DNA of 64,000 bases, from NCBI GenBank assembly GCA_035771175.1, contig CM069605.1, positions 18,120,288-18,184,287 on the forward strand, read 5' to 3'. A program made the position numbers and the translations under genes. This document shows, piece after piece, positions 45,589 to 56,999 of the stretch. Positions within the stretch are counted from its first letter, which is position 1; each line of letters begins with the position of its first letter. Below the pieces are notes generated by a model. The model saw nothing but the letters and a program-made list of their open reading frames with translations, ran no database searches and was not told where the DNA came from. Origin of the DNA: Paratinospora sagittata (lineage: Eukaryota; Streptophyta; Magnoliopsida; Ranunculales; Menispermaceae).

Positions 45589-46700
45589 TCAGTCTAGTAC
45601 TTCCTTGTATGTTTGAGCTTTCGTCTTTTTCAAGGAGTTGTGGAATCGTCCGGGCCTAAGCCCAGCCATGAAGGCTGTGATAGTTGTTTTGTCATCACAG
45701 TTGTCAACCTCAACTCGGGCGTCATCAAATTGCTCAAGGTAATCCTCGAGATTTACCCCTTCCTTCTGTCGAATGGCCAGCAAGTTGTTCACCGATTTTG
45801 CCCTTTCTTTCTTACCGGTGAAGTGTCCAATAAATTTGTGAGCAAGATGCCCAAACAAGCAGATCGACCCCGGTTCTAGCTTCCAATACCACTTCCTAGC
45901 TGGTCCTCCGAGGGTTATTTGGAAGCCTTTGCACATCGTTGCGTCGTCATATCCATTAAACTTCATCCAGGATTTGTAGTTTTCAAAATGTTCTCTTGGG
46001 TCAATCTTTCCTTTGTATGTTTTGACTTCAGCCGTTTTCACATTCTTTAGGAGTGGGGCTTGAAGTATCTCTTCGGCGTAGGGTGAGGGAAAGTCTTCGT
46101 ACTCCATATGAGATTGGGTTTGAATGCTCCTAGAAGGCCAGGTCCGCCTGGATCTCACAGACAGAAACGACCTTGCTAGAAGTAATCCTACTTTTGGGAT
46201 TCTCATCGATGTCGACCTGGTTGCAACTGACCTAGCTGGTGCCGATCTTGGTGGAGGACAACGTGGTTTCTTTTATGCTGACTGGACTTGGAAAGAGTTT
46301 GACTCGTGCACCTTCTTTTTCGCCTCCAGAGAGTGACGAAGATCTCTTATAGAAAGAGATCTTTGTTTTGATCCGTCCAGACACTTGTTGCTGCTTTTCA
46401 CAAATTTCAGTTGAGAGTTGATACTCCGACAATGGCTTCCTTCATCCTTTTGAACATTTGCAAGTCGTGGTGGTGATGAAGGAAGAGCTGCTCGTGCTCC
46501 TGCACTAGTTGAGATATCTGCTCTACCTTTTTCTTAATGTTGTTGATTCGTGCAAACTTCTGAGCAGAGCCCTTCTTCTTTTTGGGAGGTCTTCCTCGTT
46601 GGGCCTTAGGAGGCTCAGGCGAAGCCAGGAACTCTTCTAAATATGGGGGATCTGCCTCTTGACTCATTGTCGGAAAGTTGTTATTGGCTTGATAAGTCAA
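45589..46700 (-). pseudogene. Tat-like Gag, N-terminal and capsid region
   Basis: 46407-46700 opens right after the PBS; a likely Met is in MSQEADPPYLEEFLASPEPP, followed by a Lys-rich stretch. 45589-46206 holds the Retrotrans_gag-type core: HFENYKSWMKFNGYDDATMC, FQITLGGPARKWYWKLEPGS, FIGHFTGKKERAKSVNNL and NLEDYLEQFDDARVEV. A break near 46206-46407 separates them. Confidence 0.8.
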
Positions 46701-46718
46701 TCCCTACAGACGGTGCCA
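46700..46718 (-). promoter_or_regulatory. PBS of the Tat element
   Basis: The plus strand ATCCCTACAGACGGTGCCA gives TGGCACCGTCTGTAGGGAT on the element strand, the TGGCxCCGTCTGT type usual for Tat elements. It starts two bases from the 5' LTR end. Confidence 0.85.
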
Positions 46719-46720
46719 AA

Positions 46721-47564
46721 TGTTTGTGCAAAATCTGACCAACACCAAGTAGATGAACACGTGGAGGAGATAATTGTATTTGGAAGTGTGAACTCTCTGA
46801 CTCCGACGAGGGTTTATCAGCTAGATCTAAGAAGAAGAGAGAAAGAAATAGGGTTATCGTAAGGAACACCGATGTGGTGTTGGCCAAAGACCTTCCTATG
46901 CCTAAGTTAGAGCTTGTATATGACTATAGCAAGAACTCTTGTAAAAAGTTATTTGTACCTTATGAGGAGGGTTGTAGGTTTTATTTATAAAGAAGGTCCT
47001 CTGGCCGGAGTGGCTAGCTACCCAGTAGACATGTGCCACGTGTCGTCTCGTCGTTGGTCGAGATGAGCTGGATGAGCTCATCTATTTCGGGTTGGTCAGA
47101 TCGGATGATCCTTGTCTTCCTGATTCGTCTTGGAAAAGGAGTTTCATCCCTTTTGTATGTCGAAATCTGTGTTTGATACATACAGCTATTCTGGATTCCT
47201 CGGGATATGGTGTGCTAGGAAGGACACCCTTATCTTCTCTATCTTGTCTGGAATGATAAGCTCGGTTCAAAGCCGAGCTGACAACTTGAGCAAAACTGCA
47301 CTGAGCTAGGCTGGGTCGAGCTATCGTCACCATCGTGTTTTTGAGGTTTTCGTAAACATCATCTCGTTAGATCACCTTGAACGGTTTTCCCTGGTTGAGT
47401 CAAATCTGGTCAGGCCGAGCTGATCTGTCGGTCGTATCATCATATGCGATTTTCACTCCGCCACCTCGGCTCCCCAGCTCACTCATGTGGCTTATGTTTT
47501 CTATAATGCCAAGTTGGCTCTGTTGATGTCCAGGTTAGCTCATACCCAAGCTGACCATCCAACA
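46721..47564 (-). repeat. Tat-like 5' LTR (844 bp)
   Basis: Starts TGTTTGTGCAAAATCTGACC and ends GACCATCCAACA on the plus strand, matching 32173-33070. Right flank TATAC. Confidence 0.9.
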
Positions 47565-48281
47565 TATACTATTGGATTTCTCGAATCGTGTATTAACTCA
47601 TGACTTAAGGCAATCCAATAATATATAAAGGTGATGTACATTTTAAATGTCAATAAAGTTGCCCATTTCAACAAAAAAAAAATGTCAATGTAGCCTTACT
47701 CAATTAAGTTTTTTTCCACTACTTTCTTCTAGGCACTTTTTTTGGATTTAAATTGATATATTTTCAAATTTATCCCTACTCAATTATATGTTTTATCATT
47801 TTTTACCCTAGATTCTATATTTCAATTAAAAAGATAATATTACCCTTAAACTTATACGCAAAGATACTTAAAAGTCTCTGAAGTTAGGGGTATTGAGAGG
47901 CCTACCCACTACTTTCTTGGGACATAATCTAAAATATTTAAGGACGTCGTTATATGAGTGAGAAAGCTCAAACTCATGATCTATTATTTAATAAAACCTT
48001 ATACCTCTCAACTTCGTCACTCCCCAACCTAATGTTAGTTACGTCTTCTAAAAAGTAATAATAGTAATATTAATAACATTTTAGCTAAGATTTGTTACAT
48101 CCATCAATGACTGCCCAATTCCCTCTGAGGTTATAGTTCCTTGCCATATTGCTTTATCCAGAAGTTAAATACTAAAATTAACATGTACTAGCACATCTGC
48201 ATGTACACTAGTTATCGCTTTTTAAATTGTTACACATTCTTCAATGTAAGAAAAAAGAAAAAAAAAAAGAGAAATAATGTT

Positions 48282-48335
<54 letters not shown>

Positions 48336-49390
48336 TGCCGACATTTTGACATTTAGAAATTTTGACATGTAAATAAAAAATAGAAGTATGATCTAGATTG
48401 ATGGAATATATATAATTGACGTAGTAGAGGCAAGGGAAGTGGGGGCACACACAGTAAGACAGATAGAGATGATTTTGTTTGGGAAGGACAGAGGTGGGGA
48501 TCCAAAGCGCGAAACAAAGGGGAAGGATAGGGAAATAAGAGAGGAGAATTAATTAATAGAGGTGCACGGATCGGAAGTGTGCAGAAAGGATGGTTTGGTT
48601 TGGTGTCTGAAAAAGGCTTTTCACGGGTTTTAATATTTATAAAGTTTTTTTACTTTTTTGTAAGGACAGGAATGTCTCCCCACACATGCCTTTCATTCTC
48701 TCTAATTAATAAAGCTGTGATATACGTCAGAAAACCCCATTTGCACGAGGGCCTCCCTTTTGTATGGGTATCTCTTGTGTTCCCAATGTATTGACCTCTC
48801 AACAACCGCGCAGAATTTGCAGCAACACTTATTATTCAAGTGTTTTGGTCCCCACCCACGCCCTTATTTGCATGTACTACCAACTACTAGCTACTTTCTT
48901 CCCTTTTATTAATCTTCTACTCTAATAACTAATTTTCTAATTAAGTAATTACTTTATTAAATCTAATTTATTCTCTCTTTTAAGGTTTTTACATCAAAAT
49001 TAATTTGTCTCTCACTTGCTTTTATTCCAATTTAATGACTCCTACTTTTGTACTTGGTGGATTTGAGTGGACAACAAAGAAAAATGTTAAAGTAGCTAGA
49101 TTATTGAAACCTCTAAAGCTTCCACATTAATTAAATGTGCCTAGCTTTATTAAAAAATGTGTTATTTTTATGAACTAAGATTAATTAAAAGTTAATATGA
49201 AAGTAATTTGTAGTAATTAATCAGGATAAAAATTTTAATCCGGCCATTTCACTCAATCGAAAAACTCATTCTAAATCATATGAAAAATAAAAAAAATACT
49301 AATTTAACTTCAAAAGCTATAACTACGTACAAGTACAACTACACCATTAATATCATTGAATATGTATTCATCACACATTTTAATGTATGT
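47565..49390. other. Intergenic region, possible unique DNA
   Basis: No ORF with family resemblance. The first 75 bp continue the inverted repeat broken by the Tat insertion. 48430-48640 is unusually purine-rich on the plus strand (GGGAAGGACAGAGGTGGGG). It may be low-copy host DNA. Confidence 0.4.
48290..48332. repeat. (TA)n microsatellite
   Basis: About 43 bp of TA dinucleotides. Confidence 0.95.
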
Positions 49391-50208
49391 TGTTAGTGTA
49401 AAATCTGACAAACATCAAATAGATGAACAAGTGGAGGTTCCGGCTCTACGATGGTTTATCAGCTAGATTTGAAAAGAAGAGGAAAAGAAATATAACTATT
49501 GTAAGGAATACTAGTGTGATACTGGCCAAAGACCTTCTGATATCTAAGTTAGAGCTTGTTTAAGATTATAGTAATAATTCTTGTAGAAAGTTGTTCGTAC
49601 CTTATGAGGAGTATTATAGGTTTTATTTATAAAGGATGTCCTCTGGCCGGAGTGGCTAGTTGTCTATTAGGCATGTGTCACGTGTTGTCTCGTCGTTGGT
49701 CGAGATGAGCTGGATGATCTCATCTATTTCAAGTTGGTCGAATCGGATGATCCCTATCTTTCTGGTTTGTCTTAGAGAATGAGTCTCATTTTGTTTTTAC
49801 ATAAAAGTTTGTGTTTGATACGAACAGCTATTCTGAATTCCTCGGGATGTGGCATGCTAGAAATGACTCCCTTATCTTCTCTATCTAGTCTGAAATGATC
49901 AACTCGACTCAAGGCAAAGCTATCAACCCTGGAGCAGTACCGCACCGAGCTAGGCTAGGTCGAGTTATCATCACTATCGTGTTTTCGAGGTTTTCGTAAA
50001 TATCATCTCGCTAGATCTGCTCGGACGATTCTCTGTGGCTGAGTTAGATCTGGGCCTACCGAGTTGATCTGTCAATCATATCGTCGTACTCGATTTTTAC
50101 TCTATCGCCTCGGCTCGTCAGCTCATTCACGTTCTATATAATTTCTATAATATCAAGTCGGCTCTACTGATGTCTAGGTCAGCTCATACTCGGGCTAACC
50201 ATTCAACA
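49391..50208 (-). mobile_element. Tat-like solo LTR, 818 bp, TSD (T/C)ATGT
   Basis: Matches the two Tat LTRs (GTGTAAAATCTGACAAACATC at the start, CTAACCATTCAACA at the end) in the same orientation but more diverged. The flanks are TATGT (49386-49390) and CATGT (50209-50213). No internal sequence. Confidence 0.85.
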
Positions 50209-50213
50209 CATGT

Positions 50214-52134
50214 AACGAATGATCTAATGATATTAAAAGTTACATTTTTTGTTTTTTTTACGGTTAGATTCACATTTTTCTTGAGAAATATAGATCTTAA
50301 ATATTTAGTACCAAAGTTTTTTTTGGAGTAAAATTCGTACTTGTATTTGAGCTGAAAAGTGGGCCTATGGGTGATCATTAAGGGACAATACAATATTGTT
50401 TGAGATATATGCCCATTAATGATGGTAATAGAACCGATGCTTCTATTAAGACATAAGTACACATTCAGGTAGATAGAGTTGGGTGAGGTATCAACGAGAG
50501 TTTGATATCTAAGCTTATCAACAATACTTTTATTAATTGAGATTTTGATCCTCTTATTAATTTCTCATATGTTTTTTATCTATTTTTATGAGTCATGGTA
50601 AAGCTCTATAAGCTCTCCATATCGAGATGTAGGCTATGTATAGCCACAGACATCCAGTTGACTTAAATGTATTAAAAATAATACTAGGAATACACTTCGG
50701 CCAATCGATGTCCACCTTGATAGATAAAACAATTATACTAAAAAGAATATAATATAAAAAGATCATCTTTCGACACTCACCGCTTACTATACATTGAGTC
50801 ACTCATAATCTCTCGGTCTATAACTCGTTATTCAGTCATTCTCCCACCGCTTCAACACACAAAACAACTAAAACATTCAACCACAGGAGCAACCCCAACA
50901 CATGCACAAACAACGCAAGCAACTCCCAACGCACACCCTCGTAGTAGCAAATCTTCTATCAACAACACCACAACTCCAAAGACGCAACTATACTTGTAGC
51001 TATCTTGATCGAACATGCTATGATACCAAGCAAATAAAAACTGAATTACTCTGTCTCTTAAATTAATATGGATATGCACAATACACACATATTTATGTTG
51101 ATTCAAAAGAAACAGGATTGAAATTTCAAATAGTGTATCATTAGCCTTTTTTAATGTATTAAATGTGCATGTATTGTGAATCTTTTTAAACGTGTTGTAC
51201 ATGACTTAATTAACAAATCAGTGCATTTTTATTATAATTTATTATATTTTAAGGTAGTTAGCTAGGTAGATTAATATATATCACCTTTATATAGTTACAA
51301 TGTCATCTCAATAAATATTGAAAAAATAAAGTGTAAAATCACCTCCTCTTTTTCTTTCTTTTCTTAATTAAAAAAATATATCCATAAATTTAAAATATTT
51401 GTATATGTGTTTTGTCATTTTATTTACTACATTAATTACGAGATCCAAGAGAATCAGAACACGCTTTCATTTAGATCTGACCCAACCAGATAATAACAAG
51501 TTCACCATGTGACTAGTTAATCATATATATATAATAAAGTTATTAGTCATGCATTAATAATAAGACACACATGAATGATATTAGTCTATCATATCATAAC
51601 TAACGACTACATGTACGTACAAAGGATATACATATAACAACGGAAATGACTGAGATGGTTCGCTAACACCACATTATTCCAATCAAAATTAAAGTTATTA
51701 GGCTATCTATTGGATCATGAATTTTTATAAATATCAATATAAACAAGATAACAAAAAGATTCTTCCACTTCTCTTTCTTTTCTTTGTCTGCCTACCAATT
51801 AATGATTATGGTCCTTTCATCTCTTTTATTTTCTTGCAAAACTCCTCTTGTCAGATTGCATGTTTAGTCACTTTCCTCTTCTTTTCCAAAATAAATTATA
51901 CGTTCTAGAAATGGTACAATTAAGTTATATATAAATAACAAATTATTGCGGTTTAACTTTCTATTTGATAGAACAAATATATATATATATATATATTAAT
52001 ACACGATATTACTAGATCTTTATTTTTTTATTTTGACAATAAATGGGATGATTTGTTAGCTAATTAATTCATATAGGGATCAGTACTAATTATCATTCAA
52101 TTTATATTTAAGGAGTACTACAAATGTATACATC
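50214..52134. other. Intergenic AT-rich region
   Basis: About 1.9 kb without a supported gene or element. Short open frames here have no recognisable composition or motif. Confidence 0.4.
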
Positions 52135-52312
52135 TTTTTTTTTTGTTTCCCACTCCGTGTCCCCGCCCTTCAGACGAGACTAATATGCGCTCGAGCGCTG
52201 CATGGACATTAGGTGGCTTTTTCCAAATCGGTACGATTAAAATGGACACGAGTTTCGATCCTGAGACCTCTATCCCTTAACTATTTTTAGCACAAACCTC
52301 CGACCATTTGTA
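52135..52312 (-). mobile_element. SINE-like element, minus strand
   Basis: A T-rich run at 52135-52144 would be the A tail. On the minus strand, TGGTCGGAGG (A-box-like) near 52306 is followed after about 45 bases by GGATCGAAACTC (B-box-like) near 52255. The body contains the perfect palindrome GCGCTCGAGCGC (52187-52198). No target duplication was found. Confidence 0.4.
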
Positions 52313-52404
52313 TTGCATCACATTTGATGCTAAAAATTTATATATCATCGGCACGCAAGCATAGCTTAACATAAGATATATAGTATTTTGACCATCAATA
52401 TATG

Positions 52405-52408
<4 letters not shown>

Positions 52409-52472
<64 letters not shown>
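52409..52472. repeat. (TA)n microsatellite
   Basis: About 64 bp of AT dinucleotides. Confidence 0.95.
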
Positions 52473-52474
<2 letters not shown>

Positions 52475-52971
52475 ATTAGGACTTGGTCGAAGTTAATTTA
52501 TTCCCAAGTCAATGAGACAAAAACCGAAAGAACTGATGAGTAGGTGTTCCTGTTGTTATAAATTGATAGAAACAACATTTTATCAACATTTAAAACATGG
52601 TGTATTCATGTTTTGGAGTTCTACCACCTAATCTAATTTCAAACAGATTATCAAAAGAACTGTACCCATGGAAGGCCTTTAGACCCTTATAAATATATAA
52701 GAAAGTGAAATGTAGTAAACTGAATTAGAATAATTAAAGAATGCTCAAAGAAAAATGTTAAATTTCATTCTCCATTTTCTATCATTTCTCCGACATTTTT
52801 ACAACTCATTTCTTCATCTTTTCTCCATTCCTCTTTCTCTTCTCATTTTCTCTACACTATTTTGTACAACTTCTTTTCATGATCTCTCCCATATTTATAG
52901 GAAGATATTTACATCAAAAGATCACCAACTCACATAATGGGTAACTATGCTCTCACATGATGAGTAACTAT
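52473..52971. other. Intergenic region
   Basis: About 500 bp, AT-rich, with a pyrimidine-rich plus strand at 52755-52870. No gene supported. Confidence 0.4.
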
Positions 52972-53525
52972 TGTTAGATGGTCTATTTGGTATGAGCTAA
53001 CCTGGATATTAGCAGAGCTGACCTGACGCTATAAGCAAACGAAGTTGCGTGGAAGATCCTCCGAGCTGAGGTGGCGGGACGAGAATCGCGGAAAAATCAT
53101 GCGATGCATACGACAGATCAGCTCAAATCGCCTTATAGTCGACTCAACCAATAAGAGCCTTCCGAGCCAAGCTAGCTTACGAAAATCCCGAAAACACGAT
53201 GATGACGATAGCTCGGCCTTGCTCGGTGCAGTGCTGCTCAGGGTTGTCAGCTCGACTTTGAGCAGAGCTGATCATTCCAAACGAGATATAGAAGACAAGA
53301 GAGTCCTTCCTAGCACATCACATGCTGAGGAATCAGGAATAGCTATACGTATCAAACACAGACTTTGATATAGAGACGAAATGAGACTCCTTCTCCAAGA
53401 CGAACCAGGAAGATAGGGATCATCCGATCCAACCAACCCAGAATAGATGAGCTCATCCAACTCATCTCAACCAACGACGAGACGACATGTGGCACCTGCC
53501 TACTGGGCAGCTAGCCACTCTGGCA
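52972..53525 (+). repeat. Tat-like LTR fragment, opposite orientation
   Basis: Starts TGTTAGATGGTC, the reverse complement of the GACCATCCAACA end of the Tat LTRs, and continues through the CGTCGTTGGT-type region up to about ACTCTGGC. The remaining 300 bp are absent; the fragment abuts another LTR. Confidence 0.75.
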
Positions 53526-54124
53526 AACCAATTTTTAAAAATGCCGTAAAACGGCTCCCACAACAAAAACTACTCCAAAAGAAATGTTACATCTAGCTTA
53601 GATATCAAGTTCACGAAGAAATAGAGTGAAAATACTTACCGCAGGTCCCGATTTCGCGCGAATCCCGCGTTCTCCCTTCTTTTTTCTTTCTTTCTGCTCC
53701 GTCGTTCTCTCGTTCTCTCTTCTCTGCAACTTCTTTTCCTTTTTCTTTTTTTTAACACGTTTTATCTTCTTCTTCTTTTTTATTTTAAACGTTGGTGAGG
53801 GGTATAGATTAGACATGAAATGAGATGATATTTTATATTAAAAATGATCCAATGCACCTCATCTAACTTAATAAAGCAACTTCCCCATTTTAACATTTAT
53901 CTTTCATTCATTCAACTAATAAAACTTATATTCTTTATTTAATAATTTTATTTATTTGCTCATATTCCTTACATATAGCATGTACTTCATACTCGCGTAT
54001 TACGTATCAAATACGTGTATTATCACGGGTATATTGAGTTCCTACATATAAAATACGTGTATTATATATCTCGATATACGTGTACTTCAACGTATGTATT
54101 TAATTAAAATTACGGGGTGTTACA
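53526..54124 (-). repeat. Tekay-like LTR fragment
   Basis: The right end read on the minus strand is TGTAACACCCCGTAATTTT, the common start of Tekay/Reina-type LTRs. At 53630-53640 the minus strand reads TGCGGTAAGTATT, a splice-donor consensus as in some LTR leaders. ATACGTGTATTAT occurs twice near 54010-54065. The left end is truncated. Confidence 0.5.
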
Positions 54125-55284
54125 TATATATGCATATTGATCAATATGAATATTAATGCAGTATGTACTTCAGGCCTTTTAGATCCTTCATGGATCATCA
54201 TTTTGAAGCTTCAAGTATAATTCATAAATCCTTCAAGGATTCTCACGTATAACATTGTTATCCATGGATTAATATATTTCGTCATGTATATCTAACATGA
54301 TTTACCTTTTCAGGTATTAGAACTTCTGGTTCAGATAGCTCTCAATTTTTCAATGAGTTGCTATATTTGATCTTGCTCCTTTCTACTTTTTCAATGTCAA
54401 CATTCTTATATGTTTTGGGATCCCATAATATGAAAAGTACACTTTAAAATATTATCAGGAGCAATATTATTTTCATTCCATAGTTTTCAAATGTGAATGG
54501 ATTTAAATATAAACAGATTGAGAATTCTTAATATTTACTCTTCAATTCATATCTCTTCTGGAGATTCTCATACCTCTTCAGGGTGTGTTTATTTCTCAAT
54601 CTATATCTATTCCAGAGATACTTATATAGCTTTTATGGTATATTTATTTGCCAATTCATTCTTGTTTCGGAATGCTTATATATTTATCAATCATTTGCAC
54701 ATATATTCATCTTTTAGGAAGTTGTGTACTTTGATTTGACCGGTCAACCACACTTTAGGTGTGTCATTTGTAAATTGTCCTTCAAGGACTAAATATGAAT
54801 ATATCAGTTAACTAATTTGCAAATTCTTTTGCATATGATTGATCATGTGAATTTATCATTCACTTTAACTTATCATTTGAACTTCTAGTTCACATTAGCT
54901 AATAACTTATGTTGTCTGTCAAACAATTTTACATGTTATTCTTTTGACATTTTTCTTTTCTCCCCTTGATAGTAGGAGGATTGCCTTATACTAGCTTGTA
55001 TTGCATTCTAGCAATTTTGCGCACCATTCTTCTGGAATTGACTATTTGTCCCCCTAATTATGTGAAAATTGTTCTATATTGAGCAAAAATATTGATGATC
55101 AATATAATTTAGTTTGTATAGTATGTCATTTCGTACAGTAATCATTGTCATTTACTTTGTACAACATACCATAATTGTTATACTTTTAATGACTTATGAC
55201 ACGTCATTGTGTCACCAATATTATATTTGTTGGTAATGAATTTTTCAAACTGAATATACACCAATTTTCGTATCGGCATAATTT
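54125..55284. other. Unclassified, phrase-repetitive AT-rich DNA
   Basis: No coding domain. Short phrases such as CCTTCAAGGATTC, CTTCAAGGACT and ACTTCTGGTTCA recur, a texture seen in LTR or leader regions of some copia elements. Identity unresolved. Confidence 0.35.
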
Positions 55285-56195
55285 TTGTCATTGTCGATGT
55301 CATCAATCTTGATGAATAATATGTGCAACCGCACTTGTGTCTCTGTAATTTCTTTATTTAAACTGAACGGTGAAAGAATAAGGGATCATTGCTACGGTAC
55401 AATTTGTGATAGTCGAAGTAAAATGGATTCGTTAACTAGTGCCAGGGGCGAAAAGGGAACAAGTTTTAATCCCAACACCGACTTGTCAACAACTGTTATT
55501 GTACTAGGTTCTCCTTTAGAGCAAGCTAAGAAAATGAAATCGATTCAACGACCTCCCAGAGCAAAACGTCCTCGTAGGGGTTCTAAAGTTGGTTCTTCCT
55601 CTGTTACGATCGGATCTTCGAGTCAGACCAATATAGTCAAATCTTCCAGTAAGAAAGATGACATGAAATCTTCACCTAGTTTTACTATGCTAAACTATGA
55701 TGATCGTACTATTGGCATTCGTGAAGCTAAGGTATAAAAATATTTGTCTTTGTGTCCGGAGGAACGCTCGCTCAAAGTTTTGTCCCAGCTTTCCAAGGTA
55801 ATTATTTTATTTTTTTTTATTATTTTTTTTAACTAAAATTTATTTTTCCTCTTTTCTAGGGAACTTTTATATATCATACCATTTCCTTAGAGTTACAATT
55901 TGGCACAACTCAGACGGAGGGTTATCTATCTCAAAAAAAGGTAAAGACCTTGGCAGAACAAGTTAATGATAGAGATAATAAAATAGTATTTACGAAATAT
56001 TTGATGAAGTCTTTAATTGATGAGAATGAGAGATTAAAGCAAAAGATTTTCGTTCTTCATCAGAAGACTAGTGATTTGCAGCGAGAAACTGCGGAGTTAC
56101 GACAGGAGTAGTTTGCCCTACAACAAGAAAGTATTGGTCTAGGAGATTCCTTTGACCGTGTGTTGAAGGAGAACATAGAGCTCCGTGAGGAGTGA
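55285..56195 (+). pseudogene. Two-exon ORF with coiled-coil C-terminus, decayed
   Basis: I do not recognise this gene. Exon 1 is best started at the ATG 55423 (MDSLTSARGEKGTSFNPN), includes a basic patch QRPPRAKRPRRGSK, passes a TAA at 55735-55737, and continues KYLSLCPEERSLKVLSQLSK to 55797. A 62-bp T-rich intron (GTAATT...TTCTAG, 55798-55859) leads in phase to exon 2: GTFIYHTISLELQFGTTQTE, then a heptad-rich helix with LIDENERLKQKIFVLHQ and LQRETAELRQE, a TAG at 56109-56111, and more helix to a TGA at 56193-56195. Possibly a host gene fragment or an element accessory ORF. Confidence 0.4.
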
Positions 56196-56999
56196 GATCA
56201 ACTTTTTATGTAACTAGCTTCAAGTTTCGGGGGCAAGTCAAATCACTAGAACTCAATATATTCCTTATTCTTTATTAATAATATATTTATTTATGTTGAT
56301 ATAGATTTACATAGTTGTGACTCATACTTAGTCATACTTATATATAACTAACCCAGACCCCCAAAGTCCGTGCCAAAAATTGTCGAATACATACTCTGAG
56401 AAATATTGTATGGATACATGTTGTATTATGACCCTAATAATCGGGCTATCGATCATGACCCAAAGCACCATTAATGTGTTTGTTTGTTGTTGTGTCCAAC
56501 GCCACGCGTATATCTCACGGATTTCCATAAGCGGTCTTCCTCCTTCATCAAAGATTCGTCACTTCACCACATGATTATACAGATTATCTATTAGAATATT
56601 TATTAGAGGATCCATCACCATTAGATCCATTACTCTTTTGACGAACACATCTTTTGAATGTGATTGGTGGTCACCTTCCGTTCCTCGGCTATCAGTTTGG
56701 TTTTGCGACATTGCCTATGCGAACTTCCCTCTTTTGCTTTGAGATGCAAAATAATGAGGGATAAAGTTGTTTATAAAATTATTAACTTAATGCACTATTT
56801 CTAATTGAATGATTAGAGTTTTCTAATTGTCAGCCATCTGTCGGAAGTTGTCAATTTTGTTAGATAATCATTCCAATAATTGAATTTTCAATAATGTTAT
56901 GAATATACTTAATATTGTGATCATCTAACTTTATACTAATACTTTTCTAAAAGTATCTCAAAAATTTGCGTAATTATATGATATTTCAACTAGTCATAA
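56196..56999. other. Region after the two-exon ORF
   Basis: About 800 bp with no supported gene. Ends exactly where the plus-strand LTR begins. Confidence 0.4.

Larger units (their letters stand above)
32173..47564 (-). mobile_element. Tat-lineage (Retand-like) gypsy element with both LTRs
   Basis: 5' LTR 46721-47564, PBS 46700-46718, gag, protease, RT, RNase H, a second RNase H and integrase on the minus strand, then an antisense plus-strand gene and the 3' LTR 32173-33070. Dual RNase H, an antisense ORF and 3' tandem repeats are marks of the Tat lineage. The flanks are TATAT and TATAC, one mismatch. Two solo LTRs (34425-37448 and 42208-44125) interrupt it; without them it is about 10.4 kb. 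The pol frame has stops. Confidence 0.9.

Noticed and set aside
50852..51202. 116-codon minus-strand ORF, Cys/Val-rich C-terminus
   Set aside because: AT-rich intergenic sequence without motif, splice signals or family resemblance.
53598..53823. Lys- and Phe-rich small ORFs
   Set aside because: Low-complexity pyrimidine/purine tract of an LTR.
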